Below are positions 21,161 through 33,097 of a stretch of DNA of 64,000 nt, piece after piece. Each line of letters begins with the position of its first letter. Position 1 is the first letter of the stretch. The notes under the pieces were generated by a model. The model made no database searches, was not told where the DNA came from, and saw only the letters and a program-made list of their open reading frames with translations. A program made the translations under genes and the position numbers. The DNA is from Falciphora oryzae. Lineage: Eukaryota > Ascomycota > Sordariomycetes > Magnaporthales > Magnaporthaceae. Location: NCBI GenBank assembly GCA_000733355.1, contig JNVV01000018.1, positions 534,967 through 598,966 on the forward strand, read 5' to 3'.

Positions 21161-21859
21161 GGGTTTTCCTACAGGCCAGGAAAGAATGTCTGCTGATGTC
21201 GCGGGTGTGCGCGGCGGGCGGACGAATTGCATGATGGCACGGAAGCAACCCACGGCCTCCTGAGCATCAATTGAGGTGGGATTTTGCGATTGTGAGACGA
21301 GAAGCAAGGGACACAGATTGGCTTTGGTATTTTCCTCTTTGGGGGCGCGGCATCTGGTCATCGGAGCAACGGTTTAACTTTTTGGGTTTTCGCATGGCGG
21401 CATTTGCACGGGTTTAGCGATTGCACGGCGTTTGGATGGGATTGCTGGCGCAGAAAAAGGGGCGCTGGTAGGGCTGATGAAGCTCTAGCACTTTTCATGT
21501 CACTACTTCTTTTTTTTTTTTTCCTTTTTGTCGCTATTCTCCCTTGGTTTTCCCATGAGATACATAGCCAACGCAACAATTTGGCATACCTCGCGCACGA
21601 AATACTGACTTGAAGCATCGCTGGATAGATGATATTCGGAAGGAGGAGACCCCCTTGCATATGCCAACCTGGATACAGTAAGCGTGCAGTCAGGCACTGC
21701 CACAGGGAACATCCTTCACCCATCAGCCTGTCACCATAAGAACCTTAAATGCGACGGGCGTCCTTGAATCTTTGACACCTGCCAGGGCTGCATTAGGCGA
21801 GCCTGGCGGGTACGACATGAGCACACCTGATACAACGTCGGTGACATTGGTTGCTACGA

Positions 21860-21894
<35 letters not shown>

Positions 21895-21977
21895 TTGGCG
21901 CATCGTGGCTAAGGTTATTAAATCGCTAGATAAGTGGTGTCAACAACAAAAAGGTGCACCTTCTACGACATCTCAAA
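21161..21977. other. Intergenic, convergent; contains long poly(A) tract
   Basis: This is the convergent 3' region of the SUR7-type and FAD oxidase genes. It holds a 32-nt A run and a 13-nt T run (about 21520-21532). No gene seen. Confidence 0.6.
21861..21892 (+). repeat. Poly(A) tract, 32 nt
   Basis: An uninterrupted run of 32 A lies between GCTACGAC and GGTTGGCG. It is the longest homopolymer in the window. Confidence 0.95.
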
Positions 21978-23915
21978 CTATTTGTGCCTGCAGGGCTTCC
22001 CGCCCTTGTGCGCAATGGGCGCGTAGAAGCTGAACTTGTCGGTCGGGTCGTACTTGTCCTTGAGCGCGGCCAGCTTCGCGACGCGCGCCGCGTCCCCGTA
22101 GAACTGCCCCTCCTCCTCGTCGCCGTAGCCGTAGTTGACGTACGCGGCCGCCCTGCCGGCCCTCCCGCTTCCCGCCTGCAGCATGTCGCGCAGCCTGTTG
22201 CCGAGCTCCTTGCCCTTCGCCTCGACGTCGGTGCCGGGCGCGGGGCGGTACTGGATCAGCGGGGCGTTGAGCAGGCGGCGGTCGCGGTGGGCAAAGGCGG
22301 TCGTGGACGCGTCGACGGCCTGCAGCCCCTGGACCGGATAGCCCTCGAACATGAAGATGGAGCCGTGGAAGGGCGAGTCGGAGGGCCCGACGGCGGCGGC
22401 GTAGGTCGCGTAGGCGTCGGCCATGACGGACGGGTTGTACTCGTCCAGGTAGATAGGGAAGCGCGGGTTGGCCAGGCCGTCCTTCTGGCAGGGGGGCGAC
22501 GATAGCGCCACGCCGGCCCAGCCCGAGACCTGCAGGTAGTCGCCCGTCTGCGGAATCGCGACCAGGGGCCCGATGTCGTGGAATGGCTTGGTGAACTCGG
22601 GGCTGACGACCTTGACGCCCTGCTGGATGATGTAGAAGATGATGATGGGCTAGAGATAGTGTAAGTCAAATTGACCCGACACGAGAGAAGATGGGTCAGG
22701 TCACGGAGAATAGCTTACGTTATTGGGGTCCAGCGACGCATCGTTGAGCCAGTACGACCAGTTGATCAGGTCCCTGGACTGGGTGCCGTTCTTGAGCAGG
22801 TGCTCGTTGGCGGCCCTGTAGACGGCCTCGACCTTGTCGCCGCTGAAGATGTGCGTCTCGATGGCCCAGTCGCGCGAGATGACGTCGTAGATCTTGACGT
22901 CGACGGAAGTGACGATGCCGAAGTTGTGCCCCGCACCCTTGAGCGCGTAGAAGAGGTCCGTGTTCTGGCCCTTGTCGGCCGTCACGGCGCGGCCGTCGGC
23001 CAGCACCACGTCGAACGACAGGATGTTGTCGGCCACCAGGCCGTAGTAGCCCTGCAGCCAGCCGTGGCCGCCGCCGAGGGCGGGGCCCATCATGCTGACG
23101 CACTCGCAGGTGCCAGTCACTATTGGTTCGGTTGCGTGGTTAGCGAGGTCAGCCAACGGTCTCGACTCTCTCTGGCACATCGGGTGGCCGCAGCTTCTGC
23201 TTTACCGAGCGGGCAGGGATGTGGTGCGTGGGGGTGTGTGCAGCAGCAACTACTGACCGGTTTGCTTATCCGCCGCCCACAGCGCGTCGATGAGGTCCTT
23301 GGACCTGACACCGCCACCGACCTTGGCTGTGTTGCCATCTGCGGCAATCTCGACGCTGTTGAGCGACCTGATGTCGATCTCAATGCCGTGGTCCATCCTG
23401 CCCAGGGTCGTGAGGGTGCCGTGGGCCGTGTTGGTGGCCAGGAAGGGTAGCTGCTTCTCGTTTGCAAACTTGACCTGAACCGCGCGCCGAAACCAAAAAA
23501 AAAAAAAAAAAAAAAAACATGTCAGATTTCGCATTTTTCGTATGACCAATAGCGCGGGATGCCTAGGCGAGAAAAGAAATGAAAAAAAAAAGCAAAGAAC
23601 CGATAAAGTGTCAGCAAAGGGAAGGTTTTGACGAACCGTAGCAGCAACATCCTGCTGGCTCCCGGGCACGACGACGGCGCTGAACTTGGGCGGGGACAGG
23701 TTGGACCACCGCGTAGTCCGGGCGACGAACTCGGTCGAGCCGGGGAAGAGGATCTGTGCTTCGGCAGACAGGCTGGCGCCCAGCTCCCCGATGTCGTCGC
23801 TCCGGGGGCAGAAGCCCGAGGAGCAGGCACTGCTGCGGGGGACGCTCAGGGACGCGACGGCGGTGGCCAGGACTGCCACGGCGCCAAGGGCTCCAGCGAA
23901 GCCGGGCGAACGCAT
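21978..23915 (-). CDS. Secreted FAD-linked oxidase (VAO/BBE-like)
   Basis: Exons are 23915-23637, 23474-23258, 23119-22719 and 22649-21978, giving 522 residues. All introns have GT...AG ends; intron 1 contains a 23-nt A run on the plus strand. A hydrophobic signal sequence starts at residue 1 (M-R-S-P-G-F-A-G-A-L-G-A-V-A-V). An upstream in-frame extension with a poly-His/Thr tract was rejected as 5' UTR. The FAD-binding domain shows V-V-P-G-S-Q-Q-D-V-A-A-T-V, N-T-A-H-G-T and G-P-A-L-G-G-G-H-G-W-L-Q-G. Cysteines in G-T-C-E-C-V are positioned for a flavin link. The C-terminus ends in the BBE-like N-Y-G-Y-G-D...L-K-D-K-Y-D-P-T-D-K-F. These enzymes oxidise alcohols, sugars or alkaloid-type substrates with O2; substrate unknown. 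Confidence 0.88.
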
Positions 23916-26450
23916 CTTGTCAAGAAGGGTGGCAGGCCGTGCGGCGGCGGCGGTGGTGGTAGTGGTGGTGGTGGTGTCCTGCAGCGGCTTCGTGGGAGTG
24001 GGAGGGTGGTGGTGGTGGTGGTCCCGTTCTTCCTTTTTCTCGCTATCTGAAGCGTGCACGGTAGGAGAGAGCGCGGAGCTGACCATGGGAAGACTGCTAC
24101 CGCTGCTGCTATTTGCTTTTCCTCTGCGCCTTGGCGGCCCTGATCCTTGGGGTTGGTCGGTGAAGAAGCAAGGAAGGGCGGCACAGCATGGCACGGGGGT
24201 TGGCAGCGAGGGCACATTTTATTACGTTCCTTCTGGGGCATCCGCACTGACGAGCAGGACCCGGGATGAAGATGCGCCCACCCCATGGCAATGGTTACCG
24301 CCCAGCCTCTCGGCGAGGCTCCATCTCTGCAAGTTCGACAAGCAGCAGAAAAGGGGTTAGAGTCCCAATATTGGCAGCCCAGCAGCAGCAGCAGCAGCAG
24401 CACACACACAAGCAGCCAAATCCCCGCTCCCTGCCCGCAAAACGGGGCGTCGCGTGGGAACACACCTTCGCCCGCAAGGTCGCCATGCAGCAGCGGGCGT
24501 CCGCCGCGTGGTGTGGTGGTGACCTTGCCTGATCCGCGTAATAGCGTGCTCGCTTTCCCTGTGGGGTGAGGGTGTATTGGGCGGGGAGGGGACAGGCCCC
24601 CGTTCGGATATGACTCGCCCTCCTGGGGCTGCTTCTCCGCCCGGCGCGCGATTCTCCAGCGGGCCGCTGGATGGCTGGGTCCAGGAGGGGACGCGGGCGC
24701 AAGGCGAAGAAAACAGGGGGCCTATGGCCGGAGCCAGAGAGAGGGCTGTGGCCGCATGCTGCCGGGTGTCCTTGGCTCCTTGCTCCCCGGTGCATGTCGA
24801 CGGCTAGATTCCCCATCTGGCTCGCTAGATGGACGGGGTGGGTGAGCTAATCGCACGTAATCAATATTTGCTTGAGCCGGTGGCGTTTGGGCGCTCGATC
24901 CTGCAACCCACCTTCATGTTGGTGCACGTTTGGGGGGTGACGAGGGGCTGGAGATATTGGCGTTTTTGCGAGAGATGGTGGAATGCGGCAGCGGAGATCC
25001 TGTTCGCCGGCGCAGCCTCCCGCAGATATATTTACTCCTTTCTCCCGGGGAAGCTGGAAGGAACGCGCTAGTGGCAGCGCCAGACGACTTGTCACCCTGC
25101 TTAGCTAGGACGACCCTTGGCCCTCGCAGACCGAGACCGAGACAGATATGTGTGCTCGTCGCCCTCTCAATTCTGTGTCGACAGGTCGCGCGCTTCCTAT
25201 CACATCTTCTTTTTTTTCTTCGCCCCCTACACCGTGTTTTATTATCTATTTCCGAGCCTTCCTGACCCTCCTTTTTTTTTTTTTTTTCCGCCCCTGCTGG
25301 CCCATTCCCGTCTCTGATCCTTCTTTTCATTTTATTCGCCTCTTGCCAATAATCCTTCCCAGAACAATCTCTCCTTGCGATTCTGTTGCAGCCACATTCG
25401 ATAGCCCACGGGAAAACCTCGGTGTGTAGGACCCAGGTCTGACGAGTCTTTTTTGTCTCGGTGGTCTGAGAAGGCGGCCGAGGCTTTTTTTTTTTTTTTT
25501 TTTCAGTTCCGTGGGCCAGGGTAACATCGCCTAGACTGTTGGCTTCCATGGCATCCAAGCCGGACCAACGACCTCGTTCGGGCGGGCCCGGCACAGCACG
25601 GTGCCGTGCCGGCAGACGGGACAAATGACAGGGCCTCTTGCTGCCCGGTTTCGTTCTGTCTCCTCCATCCAGCGGTCCATCGAACCACCTTCCACACAGT
25701 TTTGTTGCGTCCAATTTTACACGCGAGCTCCGAACCGCTTGGCACAAGAAAAAATATCCACTACATGCATAACCGTTACATACATTCACCCTGCTGCCGT
25801 ATTGCTGGGTACACAGGCTGGTGGGGGCACAAGCTAGCTGTGCGTGACCGGACCGCCGCCAGGCTGGACGAAATTCTCGTAGAATCAGCCCCCGGAGACA
25901 CACTCCGCGCTGCGTGCCGACTCTGTTTCGCCCGGTGGCTACCCGTCGTCGGCCGGTCAGGGGTGGATGGCGACGCCCAGAACGTCCAGGGGCACCAGTG
26001 CCCTGCCTCGCGGGAAGCCCAGACCAAACACCCTACACAAACCCTGCTTCCAAGCTGAGAAGTGATATATGGGGTGGAGAAGGAACGAGATCAAACCCTG
26101 CGCCTTGCCCCCTCCCGTTTGTCAACACCTGGAACGGGAGGAGAGCTGATTTTTGTCCTACGCATGCGCCCTCTCCCTCCTCTTCTATGCCGATGTAAAC
26201 GGAAGCCTGCTCCCAACCTTTCCAATGGCGCTGCCCACGCGCCGAAAAGCAACGGCAAAAGCCAGCGAGCACACATCTGAATAAATTCCCGTCCCTGCCC
26301 AGCCGCCGATCCAAGTCCGAGCTTCCCGTCTCTCCACAACGGGCCGGTCGAAGGTTAAATTCTCTAATTCTCCTCTGCCTGCCGATCAGCCACTTCAGGA
26401 TAACGGCGACACACACGGATCTTAAAACGTCAACGTTGCTGCAGCCAGCC
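23916..26450. other. Intergenic, divergent region of about 2.5 kb
   Basis: It separates the minus-strand FAD oxidase from the plus-strand rhodopsin-like gene. It contains a short (AGC)n run near 24380-24400, T runs at 25272-25287 (16 nt) and 25485-25503 (19 nt), and long CT-rich stretches. No supported gene; long frames on the minus strand (for example 24914-25903) are low-complexity and interrupted by homopolymers. Confidence 0.55.
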
Positions 26451-28346
26451 ATGTCGGGCAGCGACGGCAGCGCCGCCATGGACCCCGCGGCCCAGGCGGC
26501 AGCCATCGCCGCGGCCGAGGCCGCCTTCCACTCGTTCACCATCGAGCTCTTCACCCTCTTCAGCATCGGGGTCCTGAGCACGGTGCTGAGGACGTACGCC
26601 CGGATCAAGAAGGTCGGGTTCACGAACCTCGCCGCCGACGACTTCTTGGTCTGGCTTGGACTGGTGCGTTTTTTTTTTTTTCCTCGTTTGCTTGCTGGCG
26701 CCTGCAAGCCCCCCTTTTTGGCCCCATTGGCGCTCCAGGGTAGGAAATCCCGACAAAAAAACACAAAGCTGACGGCGGGATGCCATTTTGATGCTAGTGT
26801 TGCTATGCTACGCAAGCGAGCCTGGGATACAGCATAGGCAACCTTGCCCAGGGGCTCGCCAACAACGGCATGACGGACGAGCAGCGCATGCGGATCGATG
26901 TCAACAGCAAGGAGCACGAGCTGAGGTGAGAGCGAGCCGGGAATTCCCTTTTTTTTTTTTTTTTTTCTTGGAACAAACGCGGCGTGCCCTCTCCAAGAGG
27001 GATGCAATAGCTAACTAATAGTTTCTTCGACTTGCTAGGGTTCTCGGTTCCCAGATCCAGGTCGCTGGCTGGACTGTGTACTCGATGCTCATCTGGTGCT
27101 TCAAGCTGTCCATGCTATTTTTCTATGTCAGGTTGACGGTACGCAATTTCCCCCGCATGCGAATGGCCCCCTTTATGGCGCAGAATCCTTCTCGACTCCT
27201 GAAGACTGACCACGTCGGTGCTGTCGACAATAGGAAGGACTCGGTCGAGCGTACCGCATGCGCGTGTGGTTCGGGTTTGGCCTGGTGCTTGCCACATTCC
27301 TGAGCACCATCCTGACCATCTTTCTGGGGTGCCGCCCATTCAACCACTACTGGCAAGTCACTCCCAACCCCGGCAGTAAGTCACTCCGCAATACTCCCAT
27401 CGCAGCTGTGCCGCCCCCTGCCTTGTTTTCCTCCGGTTGACAATACTCCACGCCGCGCTAGACCACTGCCAACCTGCCCTGTCCGACCCTATCGTCTGGT
27501 CGTCGTTCGCCGCCAATGTGTCGACCGACATCTACCTCATCCTCATCCCGCTGGATCTGCTCTGGAGCTCCACGCTCAAGCTCTACCAGAAGATTGCCTC
27601 TACCATTGTCCTCGGGACCGGCATTTTCGTGCTCGTCTGTGCCATCCTGAAGACCATCTACGTTTTAGTGGTATGTATTGGTCCATCCTCTCCGCAACAC
27701 TCCTCTCGCCGCGTCGCCAAAGCCCTCCTGACCCTTTCCCTCACTCTAGGACCCCGTCAATGGCGCCCAGCTAGCAGGCCAGTGGGGCACGCGCGAGGCC
27801 TTCACGTGCGTCATCACGACCAACCTGCCCATGGTCTTCCCGCTGCTGCGTCAGTGGTTCGGCCCTCTCCTGCCAAGCTTCCTCCGCTCGAGCCGCTACA
27901 CGAGCGGCAGCGCAAAGAAGTACAAGACCCCGACCGGCTTCCGCACCATCGGCGGCGGCGACGGCAAGGGCGGCGTCGGCGGCGGCAGCGGCAGCGCGCG
28001 GACGGTCAAGAAGAGGAAGGGCGCCAGCCGGCTCTCATCCAACCCGATCGAGAGCAACATCACCTTCACCGAGAGCGAGGAGCGCATGATGGGCGGCGCC
28101 GGCGCCGGCGGCGAGGTCAAGCTGCAGCGCCTCAGCAAGGTGGCGGCGGCTGCCGCGGGTGGCGGCGGTGGTAATCTCGCTGGCGTGTACCCGCCGACCA
28201 CCAGGACGGTGACGGTCAACGAGAGGGAGGACGACGCGGCGCTGCCGCCGGGCAACAACATCGTCGTGTCGAGCGAGGTCGAGGTCACATCGGACCGGGC
28301 CAGCCACGGCGAGCAGCGGCCGCAGCGGCCACACGAGACGTGGTAG
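26451..28346 (+). CDS. Fungal rhodopsin-like integral membrane protein (PTH11-related type)
   Basis: Six exons: 26451-26663, 26798-26925, 27039-27138, 27234-27375, 27462-27670, 27750-28346; 462 residues. All introns are GT...AG. Two contain T runs of 13 and 18 nt. An alternative in-frame start at M10 is possible. Seven hydrophobic segments cover roughly residues 25-310. Family signatures include D-D-F-L-V-W-L-G-L, G-N-L-A-Q-G, F-K-L-S-M-L-F-F-Y-V-R-L, G-C-R-P-F-N-H-Y-W, N-H-C-Q-P-A and T-N-L-P-M-V-F-P-L. They match the fungal rhodopsin domain family that includes PTH11-like receptors, without an N-terminal CFEM domain. The cytoplasmic tail of about 150 residues is Gly/Lys/Arg-rich and disordered. 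Role in sensing is inferred. Confidence 0.88.
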
Positions 28347-29855
28347 CGCTGCTGCCGTCTTGATCCCGGCTGTGCCCCTTGTTTTCCGAGTTCCAGCGGC
28401 TCCGACAGAGCTGTTTGGGGGTGATTTGAGATGTACTATTATCTTTTGTCCCAGCGTTACACTTGACCATCTTGTGAACGTGTAGTGACCTCCTTATACC
28501 TGATGGGGGTCTCCTAGCCAGAGCTAAATCTTTACCGATGGCGATAGTGCCCTTTGGAAATGCGCGGCTGACAGGAAAAACGTTGTTTACTCCTGCCTGC
28601 GCGCCTTTTTCGGGGCTCGAATTACCACTGGCTCCCACGACATCGCCGGAGACCGCGGATGGTGCATCGAGGCATCCCATCCCACCGCTCAGTGCTAATG
28701 CGATTCCCAAGCACCCAAGGTGCCAAGGGACCAAATGTCCTGAGAGCCGGCACCTGCCACCAGGCGAAGCGAGCTGGCTTTTGGCGCCACCGTCCAATCA
28801 CCGTCAGCACAGAGGGATAGCCCGCACAAATATATGGGGCTTCAAAACGGCGCCGTGGCGCAGCGACCGGGCGTTCAACTACCGGAGGCTTGGGTTGATT
28901 TTAAATCCATCAAATGCCCGGTCAGCGCGAAACCAAACCGCCGGAACTGCCCTTTTTTCTCCAACATGCACGACAAGCTCGACGCAATTAATTGTCACCG
29001 CCGGGGGAATTGTTTAACCGATAGAGTCGCTTAAGCTTGCATGCTGTGAGCAGCCGTGTTTATCGAGCGAACGATAACCCGAGCTCACAGCCCACGAACC
29101 GCCTTTTGCGTGACGGCCACTTGGTTGAAGGCATTCCCAGCTGCCGTGCGGCGATGAGTAATTGGGCGTGCAGACCCTACACCCATCCACACACGAGGCA
29201 GCTGGCACCAAAGCTTACGGGGTTTATTGCGTCGCCACGACGTCTTGGTGAAGCCTCTGGCACGTGTTATTTATTATGTCTTCCGGGACGTCTCTCAGGG
29301 ACCTTGCGCAACAACGCCACTCTGACCCAGACAGGCCCAAGTTTCCCCGGCATCGAACCCGCCGATTTTTGATCGGATGTGGCCCCGTTCTTTCTTAATG
29401 ATTCCAGCGGCTTCTTCCCAACCGATCAACCACAAAAGAAAGCCCGGGCTGGACGAGACGGAGCCCAGGCGGGCTTTCTTTCTCCCCAGCAGATCCATCA
29501 ATATTCCCACATTACTCAAGCACTCCACGCCTCTCGTCGATGCGGTTGGTAATGCTTCACGGTGGAGAGCTTCTTACTAATGGTGGCCTCGATACTTGGC
29601 GTTGCCGTGTAATCCCCAATTCCACACCTAGGTGGAGGTGGACCTAACGGATGATGTCAGGTTGATGGCAAAAAAATACATGCTGTTATACATGTTGCAA
29701 ACATTGGGACGAAAAGGGTCTCGAGATGGCTCGGTGTATAAAGCCGCACCAGGTCCCCCGACCAAGCCCGGCAGGTTGTTCTAACGGGCCCGCAACAAAG
29801 CCTATCACCGAGCAGAAAAACGCACTCGAGCATCCCCCGCGGGCATCAGACGAAA
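28347..29855. other. Intergenic, about 1.5 kb
   Basis: No gene was recognised. A TATAAA at about 29736-29741 lies 115 bp before the next start codon and probably serves the MDR gene. Confidence 0.55.
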
Positions 29856-31077
29856 ATGGCTTCCCGAACGAACGACCAGTGGATCGTCAACGGCACGGAG
29901 AAGGGCTTCGACGAGCTCGAGTACCGGAAGAACGTTGGCGTTCCCAATGTCGGCGACGGCGACGTCCTCGTCCGCCTGCACGGCGCATCGCTCAACTACC
30001 GTGACCTGATCATTCCCAAGGTATGTTCAGATCGGCAACAAGATCCCCGGAAAGCAGAGACAAAACATCCCTAGTACTAAACAAACCCCCCGCGAAAAAA
30101 AAAAAAAAAACAGGGCATGTACCCCTTCCCCCTCGACCTCCCCGTCGTCCCCGCCTCGGACGGCGCAGGCGAGGTGGTCGAGGTCGGCCCCCGCGTGACG
30201 CGCTTCAAGCCGGGCGACCGCGTCGTCACGCTCTTCAACCAGGGCCACCAGTTCGGCTCCCTGACGCCCGCGGCCGCGCAGACGGGGCTGGGCGGCGTCG
30301 TGCACGGCGCCCTGCGGCGCTGGGGCGTCTTCCCGGAGAACGGGCTGGTGCGCGCCCCGTCCAACCTCGACGACCTCGAGGCCGCGACGCTGCCCTGCGC
30401 CGCCCTGACGAGCTGGAACGCCCTGTACGGCCTGCGGCCCGTGAAGCCCGGCGACGTCGTGCTCGTCCAGGGCACCGGCGGCGTCAGCGTGTTCGCGCTG
30501 CAGTTCGCCAAGGCGGCGGGCGCCACCGTCATCGCGACCACGTCTTCGGAGGAGAAGGTGGAGATGGTCAAGAAGCTCGGCGCCGACCACGTCATCAACT
30601 ACAGGGAGGACCCCAACTGGGGCGAGACGGCGCGGGCGCTGACCAGGGACGGCGCGGGCGTGGACCACGTCGTCGAGGTTGGCGGGGTCGGCACGTTCGA
30701 GCAGAGCCTCAAGGCCGTCAAGTTCGAGGGCATCATCAGCGTCATCGGGTTCCTGAGCGGCGCCGAGGGCGACAAGTTCCCGCCCGCAATCGAGTCGCTG
30801 GTCCGCATCTGCACCATCAGGGGCCTGCTGGTCGGGTCCCGGGCCATGATGGAGGACATGGTGGCCGCCATCGAGGCCAACGACATCCACCCCGTCCTCG
30901 ACAAGAAGGTCTTCACGCTGGACCAGGTGCGGGAGGCGTACGAGCACATGGTAAGCCTTGTCTGATTGCCTCGTGCTTTCTTCTCTCTAACAAAGATACC
31001 TGACACTGACTTTACCCTTTACCCATCTGCAGTGGGCGCAATCGCATTTTGGTAAAGTGGCCATCAAGATCGAGTGA
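29856..31077 (+). CDS. Zinc-free medium-chain dehydrogenase/reductase (alcohol dehydrogenase-like, NAD(P)-dependent)
   Basis: Exons are 29856-30020, 30114-30950 and 31033-31077, giving 348 residues. Intron 1 ends in a 16-nt A run directly before CAG. The GroES-like N-terminal half has L-H-G-A-S-L-N-Y-R-D and P-A-S-D-G-A-G-E-V. The catalytic zinc Cys and the structural four-Cys loop of classical ADHs are absent. The Rossmann half carries V-Q-G-T-G-G-V-S near residue 174 and G-A-D-H-V-I-N-Y. The C-terminus, H-F-G-K-V-A-I-K, is typical of quinone oxidoreductase-like fungal MDRs. A general oxidoreductase role is expected; substrate unknown. Confidence 0.9.
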
Positions 31078-31414
31078 ATAGGTTTCCATAGTGTGTTCCC
31101 TTAATTATTATGAGTCCGAGAAGGAAATGCAACTTCCAACGTGCCTGGCAGCAACTGGAGTCAGGGCATTGCGCTGTTGTTTGACAAAACACAGCAATCT
31201 AATCTTCTGGTTATTGTTGGCTTGTGTCCAAGAGTTCTTTTGCCCTGAGATACGGATAGAGAAGTTAAGATCATGTCAGCCAGGTCGAACCAACATCTGA
31301 AGGGCCGCTCAGGAAGCAATGGGGATTTACTTGGAACCGAGGAGGACAGGGTGGGTCGTGAGATGGAAATTCCACAGAGGATCAACAATGCGTTTAATTC
31401 AACGTCTCAGATAC
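31078..31414. other. Intergenic, convergent 3' region
   Basis: A short spacer between the 3' ends of the MDR gene and the DUF7730 gene. Nothing of note. Confidence 0.6.
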
Positions 31415-32646
31415 TCAATTCTGCGAAGTAAATCGCAAGTGGCTGATCCTGTTGATGTACTGCATCCAATTGTTGGTGCGCTTACTTCTCGTGAACTCAA
31501 ACGGCAGCTTCTCGCGCGGGATGTCCTCGAGGTACGTCCCAGGCAGTCCGCGTTCCTCGGGCTCGTAGGGGAGAAGGGGCACATCGACGATGAACTCGCC
31601 CGTCGGCCTCTCGACCTTCATGAGCCGCGCGAAGAAGCGGTTCTCGTAGACGCGCCTGTGCCAGGGCCGCAGGTCGCTCGAGTCGAGCCAGATGTGCAGG
31701 TCGCGCAGCCCGCCGCCGCCGCCGGTGGCGACGTCCTTGGAGCTGGCGCGCACCAGCGCGTCGCACAGGCGCTGCCAGGGGTTGTCGTCGGCCGTCACGG
31801 GGTCGGGGCGGCCCTTTATGACGGCCTTCTCGCCGCCCCCGGGGCCGAAGTAGAGCTCTGTCAGGAGCGGAGTGACACGCAGGCTGATCTCCAACGAACG
31901 GCAGGGCAGGCCCGAGCGCAGCCGGGAGGTGACAAAGGAGGCGGCCTGCTCGGTGTCGGTCAGGTGGAAGGTGACTGTGTCGTAGATGGACTCGGAGCAC
32001 TCCAGGTACCTGACGAATGTAAGGGTTAGGGGTTAAAAGCCAATGGTGGGGTTCGGAACGCGACTAACAGGCGCTTGCAAGCCAACATGAGAGGCATGAA
32101 CGGCGACCATGCGGATGAGCAGCAGTCGGGATCTTTGCAAACATCGTCGGTGCTCTTCTTGGTATTCCCTCCGGACTGCTCGCTCTGGTCGGCCTGCTCA
32201 GCCTGGCCGGCCTGCTGAGCCTGGCCGGCCTGCTGAGCCTGCTCCTTCACCTTCTTCAGGTGCTGCTGGCAGGGCCAGTGGATGTTCCAGTCGGTCATGA
32301 GGCCCCTGTCCCAGGACACGGCCTCGCCGCCTCCGCCGCGGCAGGCGGCATGGAAGCCCTCCTTGGACCCGCGGGTCGGCTTGGGGCCGAAGTCGTCGTC
32401 GTTTAGCAGGCATGGGAAGTGGGCCATGCCCCTGCCATGGGGCTCGCGATACAAGTGCTGGCGCTGGCCGTCGAGGCGCCAGGTCTCGGCGTAGATCATC
32501 TTTCGGACCTCGAGCGGTAGCGACGTGAAGAAGCGCGAGAGCGCCTGCGAGTCGGCCGATTCAGCCATGCAGGCCCTGTCGGGGAATGCAGGCGCCGAGT
32601 CGATGGCGGTGGAGGGCGCTGCGTCGGTCGTCATTTCCGTATCCAT
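31415..32646 (-). CDS. DUF7730 / F-box-like domain protein
   Basis: Exons are 32646-32069 and 32009-31415 (intron 59 nt, GTTAGT...GTCAG), giving 390 residues. The N-terminal motif F-F-T-S-L-P-L-E-V-R-K-M-I-Y-A-E is the F-box-like start typical of fungal DUF7730 proteins. A basic segment follows, then a disordered Gln/Ala repeat (Q-A-G-Q-A-Q-Q-A-G-Q-A-E-Q-A-D-Q). Next come M-L-A-C-K-R-L-Y-L-E-C-S-E-S-I-Y and F-H-L-T-D, the usual core of the family. No signal peptide. Function of the family is not established; the motif hints at a role in protein turnover but this is unproven. Confidence 0.8.
32190..32250 (-). repeat. Short tandem repeat encoding Q-A-G-Q-A-Q/E units
   Basis: A unit of about 18 bp (GGCCTGCTGAGCCTGGCC type on the plus strand) is repeated three to four times inside the coding region. 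Confidence 0.75.
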
Positions 32647-33097
32647 TCTGGGCGGGTTGCAGCGAGACTCCCTGTATTTTGCGGATACTTTTTTGACGGA
32701 TTGTGTCGAGATTTCTGTCGGGACAACCTAGACTCCAATATCTAGCATTTAGAAGAAAGACAAGCTGGAAGAAGCTTGGAGGCGGCACGCTCGGTCGAGC
32801 TATGTGCGGGCTGATTTGCTGTTGCCTGCCAGCAGCCTGTGTCGTCACCTTGGCGCTTCCTCCCCGCAGGAATGTGGGGGCTGGAGCTAGCTGTGGTTGG
32901 TGGACGGCCGTGGCGGTTGGTTGTGAATGTTGTGGGGCCCGGCCATTCAGCGCAGACAACCAACTATGCGTTGTTCTACCTCACAGCATGCTCCAGCCTG
33001 CGTGCCCGCGCAGTGAGCCGAGCAGCCGAGCCCCTCCCCTCGCTTGTCCCTTTGCAACGATTACCTCCAGCGCGCAACAAATCATAATGTGCTTATG
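32647..33097. other. Intergenic spacer
   Basis: It separates the start of the DUF7730 gene from the 3' end of the next minus-strand gene. No feature seen. Confidence 0.6.

Noticed and set aside
20201..21361. 386-residue minus-strand open frame
   Set aside because: Antisense shadow of the GC3-rich SUR7-type exon; no domain.
24914..25903. 329-residue minus-strand frame
   Set aside because: Passes through homopolymers giving poly-Lys, no coding bias or domain.
28848..28930. tRNA-like stretch beginning GCCGTGGCGCAGC
   Set aside because: No B-box GGTTCGAATCC-type motif and no cloverleaf pairing by eye.
30023..31003. 326-residue plus-strand frame rich in Arg
   Set aside because: Frame-shifted shadow of the MDR dehydrogenase exon.
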